Shown piece after piece: positions 30,276-40,677 of a stretch of 64,000 bases of DNA. This DNA is from Phytophthora colocasiae (taxonomy: Eukaryota; Oomycota; Peronosporomycetes; Peronosporales; Peronosporaceae): contig JAGKQI010000016.1 in assembly GCA_018806915.1 (NCBI GenBank), positions 62,001 to 126,000 on the forward strand, written 5' to 3'. The position numbers and the translations under genes are program-made. The first letter of the stretch is position 1, and the number at the start of each line of letters is the position of its first letter. The notes below the pieces were generated by a model. It was not told the DNA's origin. It ran no database searches and worked only from the letters and a program-made list of their open reading frames with translations.

Positions 30276-30812
30276 ATGCGTCTCAGCTCCGCCTTCGTCG
30301 TGCTAGTAGTAACTTTCTTCGTCAGCTGCAATGCCACCTCAACTCCCATGGAGAGAAAGTCTTCAGCGCTGGTGCAACCTCTTGACGGCGCCCCAATGAA
30401 GAACACGAGGTCCCTGCGAACGACGGAAGAAGAAGAACGTATAGAATCGGAAGAGAGGGCTGCAGTAGACATCATTAAGAACTTTAAGCCCTCGAAGAGC
30501 TATCTGAACCACCCCCTCTTGCGTCCACAAGCGGAGGTGCTGGCAGCAGCGAAGAAAGCCGACGATATACTGGAGAGCAAGTTACATAAGGACAAGGTAC
30601 TGCAGGCCACCTTGAAGAAGATTAAGACCACGTCGGGCGCCAAAGCTAGAATTCAAGGTTGGGTGGAGAGAGGTGTTGATCCTGCTGACATCGCCACGCT
30701 GTACAAAACCAAGTATCCTACGCTCAAGCGGGACGGAGTCGAGTGGACTGCCCAGAAGCTTTACTCGGTGCTCGTTCTGAAGAAGGTGCAGAATGTCGTC
30801 AACTTGGGCTAG
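30276..30812 (+). CDS. Secreted RXLR-EER effector
   Basis: 178 residues. ATG 30276 is preferred over an in-frame upstream ATG at 30210 because a signal peptide follows at once (MRLSSAFVVLVVTFFVSCNA). Residues 45-48 are RSLR, fitting R-x-L-R, followed by an acidic run with EER at 53-55 and a second EER at 59-61. These motifs are known to direct oomycete effectors for delivery into host plant cells. The C-terminal part is helical and contains GWVERGVDPADIATLYK, matching the W-motif pattern W-x3-G-x2-P-x2-I/V. The plant target cannot be told from sequence. The gene is intact, single exon and surrounded by mobile DNA, as is common for this family. Confidence 0.9.
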   Translation: MRLSSAFVVLVVTFFVSCNATSTPMERKSSALVQPLDGAPMKNTRSLRTTEEEERIESEERAAVDIIKNFKPSKSYLNHPLLRPQAEVLAAAKKADDILESKLHKDKVLQATLKKIKTTSGAKARIQGWVERGVDPADIATLYKTKYPTLKRDGVEWTAQKLYSVLVLKKVQNVVNLG

Positions 30813-30926
30813 GTAACGTTTGTCTTGAGAGAATGTACCGTGCTAGGTAGAGTTACTAGTACTTCTTAATGTGTACGCTGTTTTGAATATACACATCACT
30901 TGTCTTCCAAAGAAACAAAAAACTCT
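30813..30926. other. Spacer between RXLR gene and AA17 pseudogene
   Basis: Only 114 bases separate the effector stop from the AA17 pseudogene start; no gene seen. Confidence 0.5.
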
Positions 30927-31708
30927 ATGATGGTGTCTTCAAAGTCCATTCTGGCCCTGGTTTCGATTGCTGCCTCTACTGTAGACTACGTTCACGGTCA
31001 CGGCTACATCGCCGGGGTAAGAAGATCAGGGACTGGGTTGTTGAGATTGAGGGAAGGGAGGATGGGACGAATCCAAGGGTGACGAAGGTCTCCTCGCTAC
31101 GTTTAAGGAACTGGCAGCGTCCAACAACTACAAGGACGTTCGTTCGATGATGGACGGCAACTCAGTTTACGGTGAGGACTGCGGCTTTACTGACCCGAAC
31201 GGAACGCCCGTTGGTCCACCGACCGATGGTGCAGCGGCGTATGTAGATGGTACGCAGGACACGATTTCTGTGTTCAAGTCTGTCGACTACTCTTCATGCG
31301 CTTCGGGTGGCTGCATGCTTCGATTCTACTGGCTTGGGCTTCAGCGTCTTGATGGTAAGACGGTCTGGCAGGCGTACAAGAACTGTATCCCTTTGACGGG
31401 ACCTGCCGGAGGAGGTGGCTCGCCGTCCACGGGTGACTCCGACTCGCCGTCCACTGGTGACTCAAGCTCACCATCGAGTGGTAACTCAAACTCACCATCA
31501 AGTGGCAACTCGGACTCTCCGTCCACTGGTGATTCAAACTCTCCGTCGAGTGGTAACTCGGACTCTCCATCCACTGATGACTCAGGCTCCCCGTCGAAGG
31601 GTGACGAGGCAGACTACACCTGCTCCTGAATCATCTTCGGTTGACACGCCCGAAGTCACGCCAGCTCCAAGCAGCAAGTGCAATGACCGTCGTCGCCGTC
31701 GCTACTAA
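30927..31708 (+). pseudogene. AA17 LPMO pseudogene, second full-locus copy
   Basis: Starts with a signal peptide (MMVSSKSILALVSIAASTV) and HGYIAG, keeping the N-terminal histidine. Compared with 8735-9634 it has two short deletions just after that histidine, a longer deletion after DGAAA that removes the segment with the second candidate copper histidine (GIVHAGPCEIW), and a small deletion near 31612 that shifts the frame. The serine-proline linker and basic end are still recognisable. It has lost function as an LPMO. Confidence 0.88.
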
Positions 31709-31840
31709 TCTGGGACACTGGCCCTGTGACTACATGTTGAGTTTGCAGTTTTGGGTTTTGCGCCACAATCTGAATTTAAGTGCCGTAACTAGCAACCGCT
31801 AGAGTAAAATTCATAGCGTATCACCGTGAATGTTGATTCT

Positions 31841-32125
31841 TCAATCGCCACCTTTAATATCTTCGAGCAATCGGAATTCTTCTTCATGGATCCATTTCTT
31901 TAGAGTAAACGTATCCACCACTAATTCCCCACTACTACATCCTTGTGCGATGTGGTCGTCCAAGTCTCTTCGTAGTCCAAACCGACGGCCACAACCACCA
32001 CAACGAAACACACCTGAAGCCAACCCAGCTGCACGCTCACAGTCAATTTCTTGGTACAGAATCTCTCGTTTAGCTTTCTCCATTGCGCGACGCGCAATGA
32101 GTTTCTTGACGAACTTCCGCTCCAC
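31841..32125 (-). pseudogene. EF-hand/C2H2 gene second copy: zinc-finger and C-terminal part
   Basis: Open on the minus strand: KFVKKLIARRAMEKAKREIL, then FRCGGCGRRFGLRRDLDDHI, then SSGELVVDTFTLKKWIHEEE to the terminal KGGD. This shows the undisturbed junction that the gag-only element breaks in the other copy. It lies tail to tail with the AA17 pseudogene. On its 5' side it joins inverted EF-hand sequence at 32126. Confidence 0.82.
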
Positions 32126-32612
32126 ACTGAAAGCCCGTAGCCATCGACATTCGAGTACTTCGTCGCCGCGGTATTCCACTTCTGGTTCGACGTTTCCGTC
32201 TTCGAGGACGAGCTGCTATTTGGATTCAGCGATACTACCGGCAATTCCGTCCCTGAAACTTCGGGCAACGTTGAAGAGGGTCTGGATCCAGCAATTCTGA
32301 GACTACGACAGTGCTTTCAAGTCTTTGATCTGGATGGATCCGGGACACTCGATTGGACGAACCGGCTCATGTTGTCATATTTACGTGGGAAGAAGAGCAA
32401 AAAAGCGCTCCGAAGCTCTCAACCGCGCAGGTTCGGACCCTGTTCGCTGAATTGGATTGCGATGGCAATGGTGGGATAACATGCAACGAATTTGAGCGTT
32501 CAGAACACACATGAGCGACGTTATCAACGTCCGCTTCGACCAATTTCCTCTCTCGAGGTTACTGCTTCAGAGTCACGGCTTGCTCTTCTGGCTGCTCGGT
32601 CGCAAGCAGCAG
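32126..32612 (+). pseudogene. EF-hand segment of second copy, inverted within the gene
   Basis: About 487 bases corresponding to 10145-10640, but on the plus strand while both flanks are on the minus strand. It encodes the first EF-hand (FQVFDLDGSGTLD) in a frame that also gives an acidic leader (DVSVFEDELLFGFSDTTG), and the second (ELDCDGNGGITCNEFE). A short deletion within CTCGATTGGACG breaks it relative to the first copy. It is a local inversion inside one gene. Confidence 0.8.
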
Positions 32613-33032
32613 TTGCTGTATGGAACCAAGCTTTAGTGACGCAGCGTCGAATACAGTTAGCAGACGCATGTGCTTCCTTTGAGTACGGGACTCTATCAGA
32701 CTCTGCATTCTGAATTTGTGTAGTAAACTGCACCGAACTGAGTGGATGGCGTAGCTGCTCACTTCTACTGCAAAACGTTGATGCATTGAGCGGTCTTGAT
32801 CGGATGTCGTTTTCCCACAAATTACCTTTGATTTTCTTTTCTCTCGCATTTGAATTGAAGCACGAATTTGTGATTTGATTCGAGTTGGAGATCGTTAAAC
32901 TCACACTCACCTCATTCGACAGCAAAGGCTGGATCTGCTCTTCTTCTTGTTCTTAGGTTTGGTGATACGTGTCCTCCATTGCATCCACTCCTGGCGAGTT
33001 TTTAACTGTAAATACAGTTGGGATGGCAGCGT
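32613..33032 (-). pseudogene. EF-hand/C2H2 gene second copy: 5' part
   Basis: Minus strand counterpart of 9886-10144 (FTTQIQNAESDRVPYSKEAH) and, further upstream, of the leader at 29346-29500. GTGAGTGTGAGTTTAAC near 32900 looks like a 5' splice site, so an intron may separate leader and body. A hAT element interrupts it at 33032; upstream sequence resumes at 33604. Confidence 0.6.
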
Positions 33033-33595
33033 CAGGGATAGGAAAAATACAATGTCATACGGATTGGAGGCCTTCATCCAAGCCAATAAATAATTGAGTT
33101 ATTGCCACATTTTTCGGCAATGTCAACCAAGTCAGTAGGTCACATGAATATGGGACACTATGATGGGTATATAATATTCAGTTACTGTAGCATATTATCA
33201 TACACTACTAGCGACAAGCAACTTCATCACTCTGGGCTTTGATCAACGCGCTGCTTTCTTCTTCGACTTGGTCTTTTGAATGGCCTCCCCAACCGCCGAT
33301 ACATCCACCATGCACGATTAAAATTGAGGAAGAGAATTGTTTCAAGTGTAGTAGGATTCATCGCACGGCGGAGGGACAAGAACACAAGACCAGCTCGAGA
33401 GAACAACCGTTCCACATCGTCGGACGTGGGAGGGATCCACCCGAGGTCAACTTGAGGGGCTTTGTCTTTGATACGGTTTGCGGTTAAAATTGACCTGTAT
33501 AAAAAATTGCATGGTATTGGGGTTGAGGAGCAATCAATTATGGCAATATGACATTGCAAATATCGGCAATAGTTACGGAAAATTACCAAACCCTG
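33033..33595 (-). mobile_element. hAT deletion derivative, 563 bp
   Basis: Flanked by an exact 8-bp duplication, GGCAGCGT (33025-33032 and 33596-33603). The ends are CAGGGATAGG and CCAAACCCTG, imperfect inverted repeats of hAT type. The minus strand encodes a piece of the hAT dimerisation domain (PPTSDDVERLFSRAGLVF, then RAMNPTTLETILFLNF). The rest of the transposase is missing, so it is a non-autonomous derivative. The related locus at 29440-29500 is an empty site. Confidence 0.88.
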
Positions 33596-33603
33596 GGCAG
33601 CGT

Positions 33604-34424
33604 CAATCGCTCGTTCGTTTATCAGTTCTGCTGACCGAGCAATTACAGGTTTAAGACAATTTGCAGTCCTTCAGCTGCGGATTGGCTGTGTAGTTTTAGC
33701 GCTACTGAGAGCTTTTATTAGGGTTCGTTGTTCTTGTCATTCTATCATTAGTCACTGAGACTTTTGGTCTTATCCGATCGTCCGTGAGAATGACAACGAA
33801 TTGTTTGTGAAGACCTACATATAGGCTACAATGTATGTCGTGAGAAAAGAGCCACGTGGTGACGGATATTTAATCAAAGGGAAATTCTCGCCACGAGAGA
33901 ATCTGTGGGATATTGTACCAGACGACCTGCCGTATGCATCTGCTGCTGTCACCGACGGCGACGACGTGCAGACAGCGACCTACCGACATCTACATGTACA
34001 CCTGGAAGATCACGTCAATATCGGGCTGCATTTACAACTGCATGTGTGCCGCGTCCCCCGCAACAGCGGCCTTCACCAATGCTTGGTGCTGGGGGGCTGG
34101 AGTATACTGAGCTCCCGGTGAGGCAAGTAGAAATAGGAGATAAGCTCGAGGAACTGCTTGCTTTAATAAACTCACTTCGCAACTTACATTTGATGCGCGC
34201 AAACGTCATTAAAAAAATTGTCGACAAGAACAAGCATCGCAATGCCGGGCATGGTGGATTAAGAGGGGACGGGCTTTTTTATGAGGAACGGTGTCTGCTT
34301 TCTGAGGAACAGCTAGAAAAGGATGATAAGTGAGGAACAGCGGCGAAACGGATGTTCGCTGAGTAATGTCCAACAACCAAGTCAAACACTATGCAACACT
34401 ATGCAATGCGTGTATATTCTAGAT
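33604..34424. other. Unassigned region, partly duplicated from 29500-30115
   Basis: 33604-33900 is related to 29500-29650 plus 29983-30115. After that I recognise no family. A plus-strand frame at 33831-34121 (MYVVRKEPRGDGYLIKGKFS) overlaps the duplicated part but has no support from the other copy, which is broken. The frame ending at 34333 (ELLALINSLRNLHLMRANVI) is also unassigned. Confidence 0.4.
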
Positions 34425-35208
34425 CTAGACGATAGTCTCGAACGGAATGGGCCCAGTTACATTTACGCCGTGAATGTAAGCTGCATGAACGAGCTCAGCA
34501 AAAGCTTCGCACAACGAGAACTTCTCGCTTGTTCGAAAACTTAACCAGCCAAAGGTAAATGCCTCGTTCTTCCGTCCAAGAGAATACATTCCCAGCAAAA
34601 AATGGCTTGGCCCGTCAGGGTCTGTTGCGTTGACTGGAAATTCCTTCATCACATTCCAGTGAAGTGGCATCGCTGGCTGGTTCAGGAAATCTTTCACAAG
34701 CACATCTACCGAAAATTAATGCGAATTGTCCCACCTGAGTGCAGAGAGCCTTTTGCTTTGCGCTGTCCACCACTGCGTTTTCGGACAGGTAATGCCATAA
34801 GCATTCCTTCATGCTGATATCGCCTTGTAGAACCATAGCTGCTATCACGTGCGAGCATTGCCAGCCATTGTGTGCAAACGTTTTGCAATCACAAGCATAT
34901 TTACTCCTGATGCTTTCGATCTATACGCAGCAAACACAATCAATGTTAGCGGATTCATTTGAAGAAAGCATTGTTGACGGAACACCACAAACCTTTTTAG
35001 CTGAAAACATAGGCGTTGGGGCTAATCCATTTAGTTTGTCCAGGCGAAGAACGCGGACTTGGTGCAGTAATAAGCAGTAAAGCTCGGCTTTAAAGACCGT
35101 GATGTCCTCGGGAAGTTTTCCGTTGAGGGAGTTCAGATACCTAAAGGTAAGCTCAGCATACAAGTGTGAGATCGAACACCACTTAACTATGATTGTGCGT
35201 TGCAATAC
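34425..35208 (-). pseudogene. MULE transposase, C-terminal part with SWIM finger
   Basis: On the minus strand, after LPEDITVFKAELYCLLLHQV and RVLRLDKLNGLAP comes a SWIM-type zinc motif, CDCKTFAHNGWQCSH (C-x-C...C-x-H), typical of Mutator-like transposases, then a C-terminal tail ending HGVNVTGPIPFETIV. At least two frame changes and one stop (near 34920) break it. Gypsy element B inserted at 35209; the upstream part is at 40932-41333. Confidence 0.72.
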
Positions 35209-35457
35209 TGTTGTTGCTTCCGATGGAAATGTAGAAGTGATATGTATTAAGCAGTTCCTCAACTTTCACTACCTGCTCTTGTTTCCAATGTATGTCCTTG
35301 AAGAGCCCACGATCTGCTAAGTAACAGTCCTTTGTCTAACTGTCCATGTTCCCTGCATGTGCTTTAACCGTCCGTACTTACCGCAGCAGTCGCGTCGTAG
35401 TGCTGTTGATGAGCCAAATCTCAGCAACGGCAGTACGGTGTTGCTCCAGCAACAACA
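35209..35457 (-). repeat. 3' LTR of element B
   Basis: 249 bp with perfectly inverted ends TGTTGTTGC and GCAACAACA. On the element strand the run before it reads TTTGGGGGGAAG (complement of 35458-35469), a good polypurine tract. Confidence 0.92.
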
Positions 35458-35537
35458 CTTCCCCCCAAAGACCACGTCTTCAATATAGATGCAAACGCTA
35501 TCATTTAGCGTTGAAGTTGGCCGCGTGTCAAAACCAA

Positions 35538-35960
35538 CTAGTCGAGTTGTAGTGCTTTACGCAGGGCTTTTACCGCCACAAGGTTTGAATTCGCACGAAC
35601 AAATCGTTTCACTGCCGCTGGAACATCCTGCATCAGCGTCGCTGCTGGCTCCCAGGAATCCTCGATAGAATCCAGTCCACGCCAGTGAACTTTGAGTTCG
35701 TGTCTTTTTTCCATACGGTTGTATCGAGCCGCTAACAGTGAGTCCACAACGTGACCTTCGCTGTTGTGGGCAATGTGAAGCAGCAAATCCTCACTGACAT
35801 CGAGTGAGCTGTCCGAGTAGAATTTGAGTCGGCTAGCGTGCACTTCTTTCTGTTGTCCGGTTACTAGATTACGAATTTCAAAATCCAATTTGACACAGTC
35901 GCCACCACTTGAGCTGGCCCGCACCAGTTCACTTGCAGCTTGCTGCGAGTATGGTTCCAC
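35538..35960 (-). pseudogene. Element B pol, chromodomain end
   Basis: Encodes VTGQQKEVHASRLKFYSDSS and then a chromodomain-like LKVHWRGLDSIEDSWEPAAT to the end of the polyprotein. It is separated from the integrase C-terminus by a frame change near 35890-35950. Chromodomains can guide integration to particular chromatin. Confidence 0.8.
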
Positions 35961-36397
35961 ACATCGGCATACAGGACGAAATCACCAATGTCAAACTGAG
36001 CCATCTTAGTACCTTGCTTCTTGTCGTGGTCCTTTCGTCCGGCCGCACGTACAGCCGAATTGATCGTTGCCGTACGTTTGTGCATCATTTCTAACGCTTG
36101 TTGTAGTCTCACAACATTGGCACGTTGTGCAGTTTGTATATCTGAAAGTGTAGCCATTTCAACAGGCCCTGGAATCGCAAGATGGTCACTGGGGCTCATT
36201 GCAGGAAGCCCGGTCATTGCTGTCACAGGGGCGACACCGCCAAGCGAAGGTGATGGTGTGTTGTTTAACACCAACTGAACGATTTTAATAACTCTAGGCC
36301 ATTCAGGAGGTTGCAGTCGCCACTCAGAAAGAAGTGCGCGGCAGCACCTCAAAGTTTCCACATCACGACTTCCACGGTACCGTTTGCCCAAGGGCAC
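35864..36397 (-). pseudogene. Element B pol, integrase C-terminal part
   Basis: Encodes RDVETLRCCRALLSEWRLQP and IVQLVLNNTPSPSLGG, then the basic linker and the GDFVLYADVWNHTRSKLQV region typical of Gypsy integrase C-termini. It follows the catalytic core after a small indel near 36370. Confidence 0.8.
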
Positions 36398-38157
36398 CTG
36401 GCAGTCGTGAAGTGGTGGTGCGCTCCTAGGGTATGTTGCATGGCTTGGATCACAGCATTCTTAAAATGCGTTCCCTGGTCACTGACCCAGGAACGACACA
36501 CGCCAAATGAAGCGAACCAATCGAGCAAAGCTGCAAAGGTAGTGTCTGCGTCTGCTGCCATACTCGGTATTAGCCACACAAACTTTGACGCGTCGTCCTT
36601 AATCACCAACACGTACTCCAGGTTCGTGTCACTCTTTTCCATGAAAAGGTAATCCCAGTGGATTAACTCGTTTGGTTTCTCGGCGTGCATCGCCTCACCC
36701 AGTGGTCGTGGCTGTGGAGGTTCACCAAGAGTGCTAGCGCAGTGTAGGCAGCGTTGAACAAAAAATTCCACATCTTTCGCCATATTTGTCCACACAAACT
36801 TCTCTTTAATTTTCTGCAGGGTTACCTTCATGCCGCGATGACCAGCGATACCGAAATGCCCCACGACACAAATTCGCATTTGTATACCAGTAGCCTCATC
36901 CGGAATCCAGATACGACCGTCTTTGTCTCGCAACATCAAGTCCTCAGTAGACCGCGTGACGTCTTTAGGTGGCGTTACCCCATTTTGTACTTCCAAGATG
37001 CCTTTCATGGTTGGCCAGACAAAGTTGTCTTCCAATTGTGGGGATAATGGCAATGGAACTTGGCGAATTGCACAAACAGCCCGAAATGACGACCCCCAAC
37101 GCGATAGCAGATCCGCCCATACGTTGTCGTCGCCAGCAATGTCGTAAATCTCATACTTATAACCCATGAGCAAAAGTGACCAACGGTGGAGTTTGTTCGC
37201 CGTATACTTGGGTACCGAGTTGGAAACACTGTGAGGATCAAAGATGAACCGCAGGTTCCGGTGATCAGTGAATAAAGTAAAGCCATCCTGCCGATGCAGG
37301 AGAAAATCTGCTCGTCGACACGTTTCAACAATTGCGTAGGCCTCTTTCTCAACAATGGCCCACCGCTTCGCCGCTCCTGAGAATGAACCGCTCAACATCA
37401 TCAAAGGTTGATGTTCTTGCTCACTAAGAGGTCGGACAGCTTGGTCTCTGGGTATCTGAGTGATTGCTGCCCCCCAATGTTCATCACTAGCGTCAGTGAA
37501 AACTGAGAGAAGCTTCTCAGGGTCGGGGTGGGCTAGTTGAAGTGCATTCTGTAATGCCTGTTTGCAATGCTCCAAACATGTAACCTCGTTCTCACCCCAT
37601 CCAACATCACTTAGTTTAATCGTTCGTACTTGGGTTTTCTTTCGGCCACCTGCACGTTCGTAGACCCTCTCCATGGTTTTCACCAGTGGACTAATTAATT
37701 TGTTGAACGCAGGAAGCGAGGATCGCATCCAGTTCAGAGCACAAACAAATTGCTGCAGTTCCTGTCCTGTCGTTGGGGGAGGTAGGTTCGAAAGAGCGCT
37801 GATCCGGGCTGGATCGTGACGAACACCACTGCCCGACACTACTCGACCACACCAAAGCGCTTCTCGGAGATAGAAGTTGCATTTTTTCGGGTTCAGTTTG
37901 AGTCCCTTAGTTTGACAAATAGCCAGCACCTTCTTAAGCAGCTCTAGTAATCCTCCATCACTATCCGTGTAACCCAACAAGTCGTCAATCCAAATCATTA
38001 ATCCGTTGTTGAATAACTCATCAAACATTTGCTGGACAGTCGACTGTACGTATGCCACGCTGTTTGTTCCTCCCATCAGCACTCTTGTGGGCGTAATGAC
38101 CCCTTCTTCTGTCAGAATTGAATAAATCTCTTGGCAAAGAGCTGTTATTGCAAACTG
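36349..38157 (-). pseudogene. Element B pol: RT palm, RNase H, integrase core
   Basis: Open from just after an in-frame TAG at 38158-38160. It holds the RT active site LMIWIDDLLGYTDS, RNase H VFTDASDEHWGAAITQ, the integrase zinc region (GHFGIAGHRGM, RCLHC) and core motifs VIKDDASKFVWL, WVSDQGTHFKNAV and ANGTVEVV. The frame is lost just after the last motif. Confidence 0.85.
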
Positions 38158-39966
38158 CTAAACTCCTTTGAAAAAATCCAACGAGAAATAGCGTGATGAT
38201 CCGCGAAGTTGCTCAAAGACAGCCTCTAGTATAGGCATTGGCCAAACAACCGACTCCACCCAGGCATTCGGGCCACGGACATCGACTGTCATGCGATGTG
38301 CTCCAGCTTCGGGTTTGTTCACAACGTGTGGCGGTGAGCACCACTTACTGCGAGGATTGCGATAGCACAGACCGGCATTGATCAGAGCTTGGACGTGCTT
38401 CTTTAAAAATGCTCTGTGTACGGGGGAGTATCGGCGAGCTTTGCACCGAACCGGTACTGCCCCCGGCTTCAGTGTCACTTCCATTGGTGGCATGTCCACC
38501 GGTGGATCACGGCCGATGACGATACGAAATACGTCTATGAATTTCATCAGTATATTCTCCAACTCCTCGCAAAATTCCGCCGTCGCACCTAGTTTCCGAG
38601 CTTCATCCACTTTATCCAGAAGAATTGTTCTTATTTCCTCACGTTCGACATCAATCCCTGTAGTCAAGTCAGGAAAACAAGCTCGATCCTCGTCTTCTTC
38701 TAGTACACGCTCTTCTTCAGTGGTCATTGGTGTCTGACCTGCCCCTGAATAGGCGAGAATCGTTGCGATGCCACCGGTCGGACCGTCATCTACGTCACTC
38801 ATATCCCATTCAGTGCGAACTTGTTGTGCTGCAGCAAGTAGTTTTTCCGGGCTATATCCTAGACGCTCCATAATCCAACGAGACAGCAATAAATCACCGA
38901 CACCAGGCGGTAGCTTTGACTCTGTTACCCAACAGATCACATTGCGAAGCACTAAAGGCCCATCCGGAGTCGAAAACTTCAGATCGAGCTGGACTTTATT
39001 CTTGACCTGCACAGGTTTTTCTCCAACCCCTGTGACCTCAGCTTTTCCCACTATTTCTTGGTGTTTAATCCAGGCACCCTTTGCTATTAGCTGTTTCAGC
39101 AGATTTGTTGTCACCATTGACACGTCTGCTGCACTGTCAGGGGTAATTTCTGTTTCCAATGTGTCCATGACAGCACACGGAATCGTTGTTGACGGCCTTG
39201 ACATGGCATCCTTCGGTTTTGCCAGAGCGAAAACAGGTTTCAGAACCTTTTTACCAGTAGTTGATTCATAAATCGTCTTTGCTTCTGCTGGTCCTGCAAC
39301 ATCAGGGCACTGAAAGACGCCATGAGTTTGGTCACCGCACTTGAAGCACTTTTTCGGAGGTCGATCTCCAGAATTTTTCGACTTCGGCTTACTGATGCTC
39401 TTATTCTGCTGCTCAGGGGCCATATTGGTTTTACCTCCACCTTGCGGTCCCCCGGTATTGCGTTTAGCCTGGTCTTGCTGTTGTGTTGGCTTGCCATTTC
39501 CTTTCGCTGGTTGATGAGACGATATATGAGCTTCAAACCGCATGAAATCTTCCAATTCACCTCGAAGCCATTTCAAAAATGACGCAAGGTTCGACTTCGT
39601 AGTTTTGTGAATTTGTCGGCTCAGTTGATCCCTTACAGCAGCCTTAAATGAGTGTGGACGCAACGCGTCCACCAAATAGCCAACGACTTTCTTTGGCTCG
39701 GTGTGCACAACGTCTTCCATGTTCAGTCTATCTATGATGTCATAGAACTCGGCCATGAGACGTGAAATGCGTGACTCCGCATCCTGTAATTCTGTGTCAA
39801 CACAGAGAGACTTCACTTCACGATCCAGAGTTTTGTACGCGGTGTTATCAGGGACGCGTGCAGATAAAAAAATAGTCCCTCCACTCAGTCTCAGTAACGT
39901 CCTTCTCGTCTTTGAATAGCTCAAAACCGCAAATTCGTACCATCGTGCCTTGTTCAATACAAGCAC
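38158..39966 (-). pseudogene. Element B gag C-terminus, protease, RT start
   Basis: Second half of gag, a CCHC knuckle (CFKCGDQTHGVFQC), a protease region with PDSAADVSMV where the usual D-S/T-G reads DSA, then the first part of RT ending FSLDFFKGV followed by TAG. Tryptophan is expected after K-G-x in this motif (element A has KGFWQ), so TAG probably replaced TGG. It joins the first gag ORF at a run of seven T (39864-39870), where a one-base shift is needed. Confidence 0.82.
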
Positions 39967-40648
39967 TGAGTGGCATCACAAAGAATTTGGCTTGAGACCC
40001 TTGATTTAAGGCCTTGATGCGTCTCGAATAAATAGCGTAGCTATCCATAAACTCCCGCTTTTCTTTCTTAGAGCTGCCTCTGTAAATCGGAGGCACAGGC
40101 AAGTTCGTACCTGCCGCCACAGTGACGGTAGATACATCGGGTGACTGATCACTTGCTGCCGGTGCTGCACCTTGAGTGAAGGCTCCCCATCGGGCCTGCA
40201 AATGAGGTTGTACCGCTTCGGATAAGCTTTCCAGTCTCTGTCCTTGGAGCCCAACAGCTTGTTCCGCCGCCTTCAATATCTTGTACTGTTCCTCTAAATA
40301 TTTGCGATGTTCGTCCATTTGACGTCGCATCTCTTCCTGCTGCTCAACTAGCGAGATTTGTCGTTCGTGTTGTGCTTGCAGGTATTCCGATGTTTGTGCT
40401 GCAAGTCGATCTTGCTGCAACCGCACCTGACCGATTTGCTCAGCATTCCGTTGGTGCGCTGCCGCAGAATGATGGGCCAGGGCTTCCACCTGACGCCTCG
40501 TCTCACTACCTTGTAGTACTGCCGTTCGCGTCGTAGTTTCCTCCGTCAGTCGTAGGTCACGGTCAGAGAACGGCGGAAGTGGAGGGTAGACGGCAATGGG
40601 CATCTCGCCTGTGGAGACCGGCATCATTGCGTCGTCAGGTTCTTCCAT
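39848..40648 (-). CDS. gag: Element B gag, N-terminal ORF
   Basis: From the ATG at 40646-40648 (MEEPDDAMMPVSTGEM), about 266 codons. It contains a long glutamine- and glutamate-rich coiled coil (RQISLVEQQEEMRRQMDEHR), then the start of the capsid domain. It ends in another frame at DYFFICTRP, after the T-run where the main frame should continue as LSARVPDN. Confidence 0.8.
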   Translation of the reverse strand: MEEPDDAMMPVSTGEMPIAVYPPLPPFSDRDLRLTEETTTRTAVLQGSETRRQVEALAHHSAAAHQRNAEQIGQVRLQQDRLAAQTSEYLQAQHERQISLVEQQEEMRRQMDEHRKYLEEQYKILKAAEQAVGLQGQRLESLSEAVQPHLQARWGAFTQGAAPAASDQSPDVSTVTVAAGTNLPVPPIYRGSSKKEKREFMDSYAIYSRRIKALNQGSQAKFFVMPLSACIEQGTMVRICGFELFKDEKDVTETEWRDYFFICTRP

Positions 40649-40663
40649 GCTGGTAGCAAACCA

Positions 40664-40677
40664 GCTAAAGAATTCTT
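40664..40677 (-). promoter_or_regulatory. Candidate primer-binding site of element B
   Basis: On the element strand AAGAATTCTTTAGC directly follows the 5' LTR, identical in sequence and position to element A (2234-2247). Confidence 0.5.

Noticed and set aside
33831..34121. Possible gene starting MYVVRKEPRG
   Set aside because: Its first part lies in a duplicated non-coding segment whose other copy (30068-30115) is not open; no family recognised.
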